From an uncultured Bdellovibrio sp. (lineage in GTDB: Bacteria; Bdellovibrionota; Bdellovibrionia; Bdellovibrionales; Bdellovibrionaceae): a stretch of 5,643 nt of DNA. The stretch covers positions 1 through 5,643 of the forward strand of contig CAMLMF010000195.1 of NCBI GenBank assembly GCA_946480995.1. Direction: 5' to 3'. Numbering within the stretch: the first letter of the stretch is position 1; each line of letters starts with the position of its first letter. This document shows positions 3,654-5,643 of the stretch, one piece after another. A program made the translations under genes and the position numbers. Below the pieces are notes generated by a model. The model was given only the letters and a program-made list of their open reading frames with translations, did no database searches and was not told where the DNA came from.

Positions 3654-5643
3654 CACAAAAGCTGATAAAGTTTTTCACGTAACCGTTACTGGCCGAAGCG
3701 ACAGAGCCCTCATGCTCTTGCGAGTTCGCAACCAAAGTATATCCTGCAGGGCAACTGGGCGCCGACGTGCAACCTTGCAATAAAGTTTCTGAGCCATTCC
3801 AGTAAAAAATCCCACCGCAACTGATTTTAATCTGTGTGCCCGCGGCCACCGTGCCTGAAGCACAAAGGTTTTTAAAATTTGTATTATACAGGAAGTTACC
3901 GCCCGAAGGTGTTGCTCCCGTTCGCTCAGTATAAGTGACAATACTTGTATAACCTACAGGACAACTAGGCGCTGACGTGCAACCCGACAAAGTCGTGTGG
4001 GCATTGCCACCCGTGGTGTACGCCATCTCGCCGCAACTTATATCCATGATTTTTGTAGGCGTGCTGACTGATGGAGTTTCCCATGTTGCTAAACCCGCAG
4101 CATCTGATGTTAAAACTTTTCCTAAACCCGGCGAGCCACCCGTGATCTTCACCTGTCCCGCAACTTCCAACTTCGCACCGGGAGTCGCTGTTCCAATCCC
4201 CACGTTGCCGCCTAAGCTCTGCAGCGAAACATCGCTATAGTTACCCGACGTTGCATCCAGACCACCATTCACGCGGACAGTTCCGCCAGCACCATTCGTC
4301 GCCGCCCCACCAAGAATGGTGACTTGTCCTCCGTCACCAGACGTTGAGCCACCCATTCCAGCGAAGATATTTACGTCTTCGCCAATCCCCAGAGAAGTCC
4401 CCGCTCCTCCCATAGTATTATTCGCAACGGGACGTCCCGGCATTTCACACATTTTTGGCGTCGCCACTGAGCACGACGAACATGTCACACTCGCCCCCCC
4501 TGCGCGAAACAGAGTGCCTGTCGTAGGCAACCATGGCGTCGGACATGTGCTTGCTTGGGTCCATATTCTTGCCCCAGCAGGAATACCACTTGCGACTGAC
4601 GGAGACTCACAAAAACGAACACGCACACCCAGCTCCGAGACGGTTCTGCGCACAACCACATTGGCCAGCCCTGCCGTCACATAAACTGATCCACTCCACC
4701 CCGCGGGACAACCTTCCATTAACAAAAGACTTGTCGGAGGAATTAACGAATCCGCAGCGTTAACACAGGCTACAGCATTAATCGAAGTCATGCCTGCGCG
4801 GATAGGATCCCCTCCGCTCCAACCAGAAGGACAAGCCCCACCGAAAGCTATAACAGTGCCCGCCGGCACTAAGTGCTGCACCGTCCCTGTCGATGTTCCC
4901 GTACCACCCTTGGCAATCGTCAAAACTCCTGTGGCTTCTGTGGAACTTAAGTCAACGCTGCCTTTTGCTGCAAGCGTTCCAAGAGTTGGCTTGTTAATTA
5001 AGTCGGCATAGTCACCACTTGTCGCAGCTGTTGCCAACGTTGGAAAATCCGTGATTTGTGATTTCGTAATTGCGATGTCTTCACAAGTAAAACTATCGGA
5101 CACTGCCGACCAACGCAAAGATCTTGCCGCAGTACAGGTCGGCGGATTGACGGCTTCCCAACGACTTAACGTTGAATTCCACGTCAGCAAACCATCCGTC
5201 GGAGCCGCTGCAGCGACGGCACTGCCTTGGATTTTTTCAACTTTGTTTGTGCCAATTGCACCGGTTACGTCACCCGCAAGTGTACCGGCACCACCAGACA
5301 CTGTCGCCCAAGTTCCGTCACCACGCAGATAAGTTGTACCGTCCGCCGTGCCCGTGGGTGAGATCGTCGCTAAAGTTCCAAGACCTAAATTTGTTCGGGC
5401 TCCTGAAGCATTGGCAGAGCCCGTACCACCATTAGCAACAGGCACCACCCCTGTTACGGAAGTTGCTGTTGTGGCCGTCGCCGCGTTCCCCGTAATACTC
5501 ACGCCTAACGAAGTGCCGCCGGCATTTGAATTATTCAGCAAAGCATCTAATTTGGTAAAACGATCGAAAATACTTTCGACATTTACTTGGTTCAGGTTTT
5601 TTGCGTTGTTCTTTTGAATGAAATCTAAATCCGACTTGCCATT
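3643..5643 (-). CDS. Large phage-tail-fibre-like adhesin with Cys-rich modules (5' end outside window)
   Basis: The frame is open from the TAG at 3645-3643 to the right edge, giving at least 666 residues (numbered here from the edge). No ATG precedes a possible TTG at 5541, and open frame continues upstream of it, so the true start lies outside. Modules in order: a polar, possibly coiled-coil segment (1-40); tail-fibre shaft motifs (45-254) including VVPVANGGTG and YLRGDGTW; three CP..W repeats (259-406); a Gly-rich beta segment with GGQVTILGG, GGTVRVNGG and GIGTATPGAKLEV (407-532); and a duplicated four-Cys module (533-666). There are 18 cysteines in all. Such modules typify trimeric tail fibres and the mosaic adhesive trimer fibres of Bdellovibrio. 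I infer an exported or surface fibre with disulfide-stabilised binding domains. No Peptidase_S74-type chaperone is evident at the C-terminus. The export signal is not visible, and the ligand is unknown. Confidence 0.85.
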   Translation of the reverse strand, partial: NGKSDLDFIQKNNAKNLNQVNVESIFDRFTKLDALLNNSNAGGTSLGVSITGNAATATTATSVTGVVPVANGGTGSANASGARTNLGLGTLATISPTGTADGTTYLRGDGTWATVSGGAGTLAGDVTGAIGTNKVEKIQGSAVAAAAPTDGLLTWNSTLSRWEAVNPPTCTAARSLRWSAVSDSFTCEDIAITKSQITDFPTLATAATSGDYADLINKPTLGTLAAKGSVDLSSTEATGVLTIAKGGTGTSTGTVQHLVPAGTVIAFGGACPSGWSGGDPIRAGMTSINAVACVNAADSLIPPTSLLLMEGCPAGWSGSVYVTAGLANVVVRRTVSELGVRVRFCESPSVASGIPAGARIWTQASTCPTPWLPTTGTLFRAGGASVTCSSCSVATPKMCEMPGRPVANNTMGGAGTSLGIGEDVNIFAGMGGSTSGDGGQVTILGGAATNGAGGTVRVNGGLDATSGNYSDVSLQSLGGNVGIGTATPGAKLEVAGQVKITGGSPGLGKVLTSDAAGLATWETPSVSTPTKIMDISCGEMAYTTGGNAHTTLSGCTSAPSCPVGYTSIVTYTERTGATPSGGNFLYNTNFKNLCASGTVAAGTQIKISCGGIFYWNGSETLLQGCTSAPSCPAGYTLVANSQEHEGSVASASNGYVKNFISFCDKN
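3646..3831 (-). repeat. C-terminal four-Cys module, copy B
   Basis: Visible residues 605-666 run from IKISCGGIFYWNG through GCTSAPSCPAGYT to KNFISFCDKN at the C-terminus. Cysteines are at 609, 625, 631 and 663. It is slightly shorter than copy A, lacking about two residues before GCTSAPSC. As the extreme tip of the fibre it is the likeliest binding surface, by analogy with other tail fibres. Confidence 0.8.
3832..4047 (-). repeat. C-terminal four-Cys module, copy A
   Basis: Visible residues 533-604 run from MDISCGEMAY through GCTSAPSCPVGYT to FKNLCASG. Cysteines at 537, 555, 561 and 594 have nearly the same spacing as those of copy B. The shared core ISCG ... GCTSAPSCP-x-GYT is almost identical between copies, showing a tandem duplication. 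Confidence 0.8.
4426..4584 (-). repeat. CP..W module, copy 3 of 3 in the adhesin
   Basis: Visible residues 354-406 start IPAGARIWTQASTCPTPW and hold four cysteines (367, 388, 391, 399), two more than the other copies, including a CSSC pair. The GW core is changed to PW. The extra pair suggests either an additional disulfide or a metal-binding or redox site; the former is simpler for an exported protein. Confidence 0.5.
4585..4743 (-). repeat. CP..W module, copy 2 of 3 in the adhesin
   Basis: Visible residues 301-353 start IPPTSLLLMEGCPAGWSGS and end near RVRFCESP, with cysteines at 312 and 345. They align with copy 1 at the P-rich start, the C-P-A/S-G-W-S-G core and the downstream Cys, but the segment between the cysteines is longer. 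Confidence 0.55.
4753..4869 (-). repeat. CP..W module, copy 1 of 3 in the adhesin
   Basis: Visible residues 259-297 start VPAGTVIAFGGACPSGW and contain two cysteines (271 and 293). The opening resembles the first strand of the phage tail collar domain (G-x-I-x-x-F ... P-x-G-W), but the rest of that domain is missing. The module is compact, about 39 residues. Confidence 0.55.
4882..5508 (-). other. Fibre shaft region of the adhesin
   Basis: Visible residues 46-254 carry motifs common in tail-fibre and tail-collar-associated shafts. These are GNAATATTATSVTGVVPVAN followed by GGTG, YLRGDGTW, TSGDYADLINKPTLGTLA, and a second GVLTIAKGGTGTS echoing the first GGTG motif. A two-cysteine insertion (Cys170 and Cys187, about 5083-5184), framed by LLTWNSTLSRWEAV and LRWSAVSDSFTC, may form a disulfide-closed hairpin on the shaft. 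Confidence 0.7.

Noticed and set aside
4316..4684. Plus-strand open frames across 3977-5617
   Set aside because: They run antisense to the fibre gene, are Pro/Ala/Val-rich as expected from the complement of Gly/Thr/Ala codons, and lack good ribosome binding sites.
3643..5643. Prophage tail gene rather than a cellular adhesin
   Set aside because: No other phage genes are in the window and the neighbours are metabolic or envelope genes; however, the right flank is unseen, so this is disfavoured rather than excluded.

Overview
The window most resembles a chromosomal segment of a predatory or related Bdellovibrionota bacterium (Bdellovibrio-like). The grounds are indirect: a very long fibre protein built from phage-tail-fibre-type modules, of the kind known as mosaic adhesive trimers in Bdellovibrio; a secreted protein with an FQNCG signal-peptide end and a Ser/Pro linker; and moderate base composition. 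No rRNA or other firm taxonomic marker is present, so this is an inference.

Layout. Positions 1-341 (minus) hold the N-terminal 113 residues of an N-formylglutamate amidohydrolase family protein that runs off the left edge. A 92-bp divergent spacer (342-433) with candidate back-to-back promoters separates it from a plus-strand two-gene unit. That unit is a PduO/MMAB-type ATP:cob(I)alamin adenosyltransferase (434-1009), which overlaps by one base (TAATG) with a 376-residue protein showing two GNAT-like halves (1009-2139). These three genes look metabolic.

From 2140 onward the window turns to the cell envelope. A minus-strand secreted or lipid-anchored protein (2158-3120) has a low-complexity Gly/Ser then Ser/Pro linker ahead of a globular domain I cannot place. 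It diverges across a 158-bp spacer from a small secreted 118-residue protein (3279-3635, plus). That gene converges tightly, through one terminator hairpin, with the largest element: a fibre/adhesin gene (3643 to beyond 5643, minus) with at least 666 codons and no start inside the window.

The fibre is the most interesting object. Tail-fibre shaft modules are followed by three imperfect Cys-containing 'CP..W' repeats, then a Gly-rich beta segment with a GIGT..P motif. It ends in a tandem duplication of a four-cysteine module where related fibres often carry an intramolecular chaperone domain. It plausibly acts as a disulfide-stabilised surface or secreted adhesive fibre, possibly for recognising prey or another surface, but its ligand cannot be read from sequence. 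I saw no rRNA, tRNA, CRISPR array, insertion sequence or attachment site.
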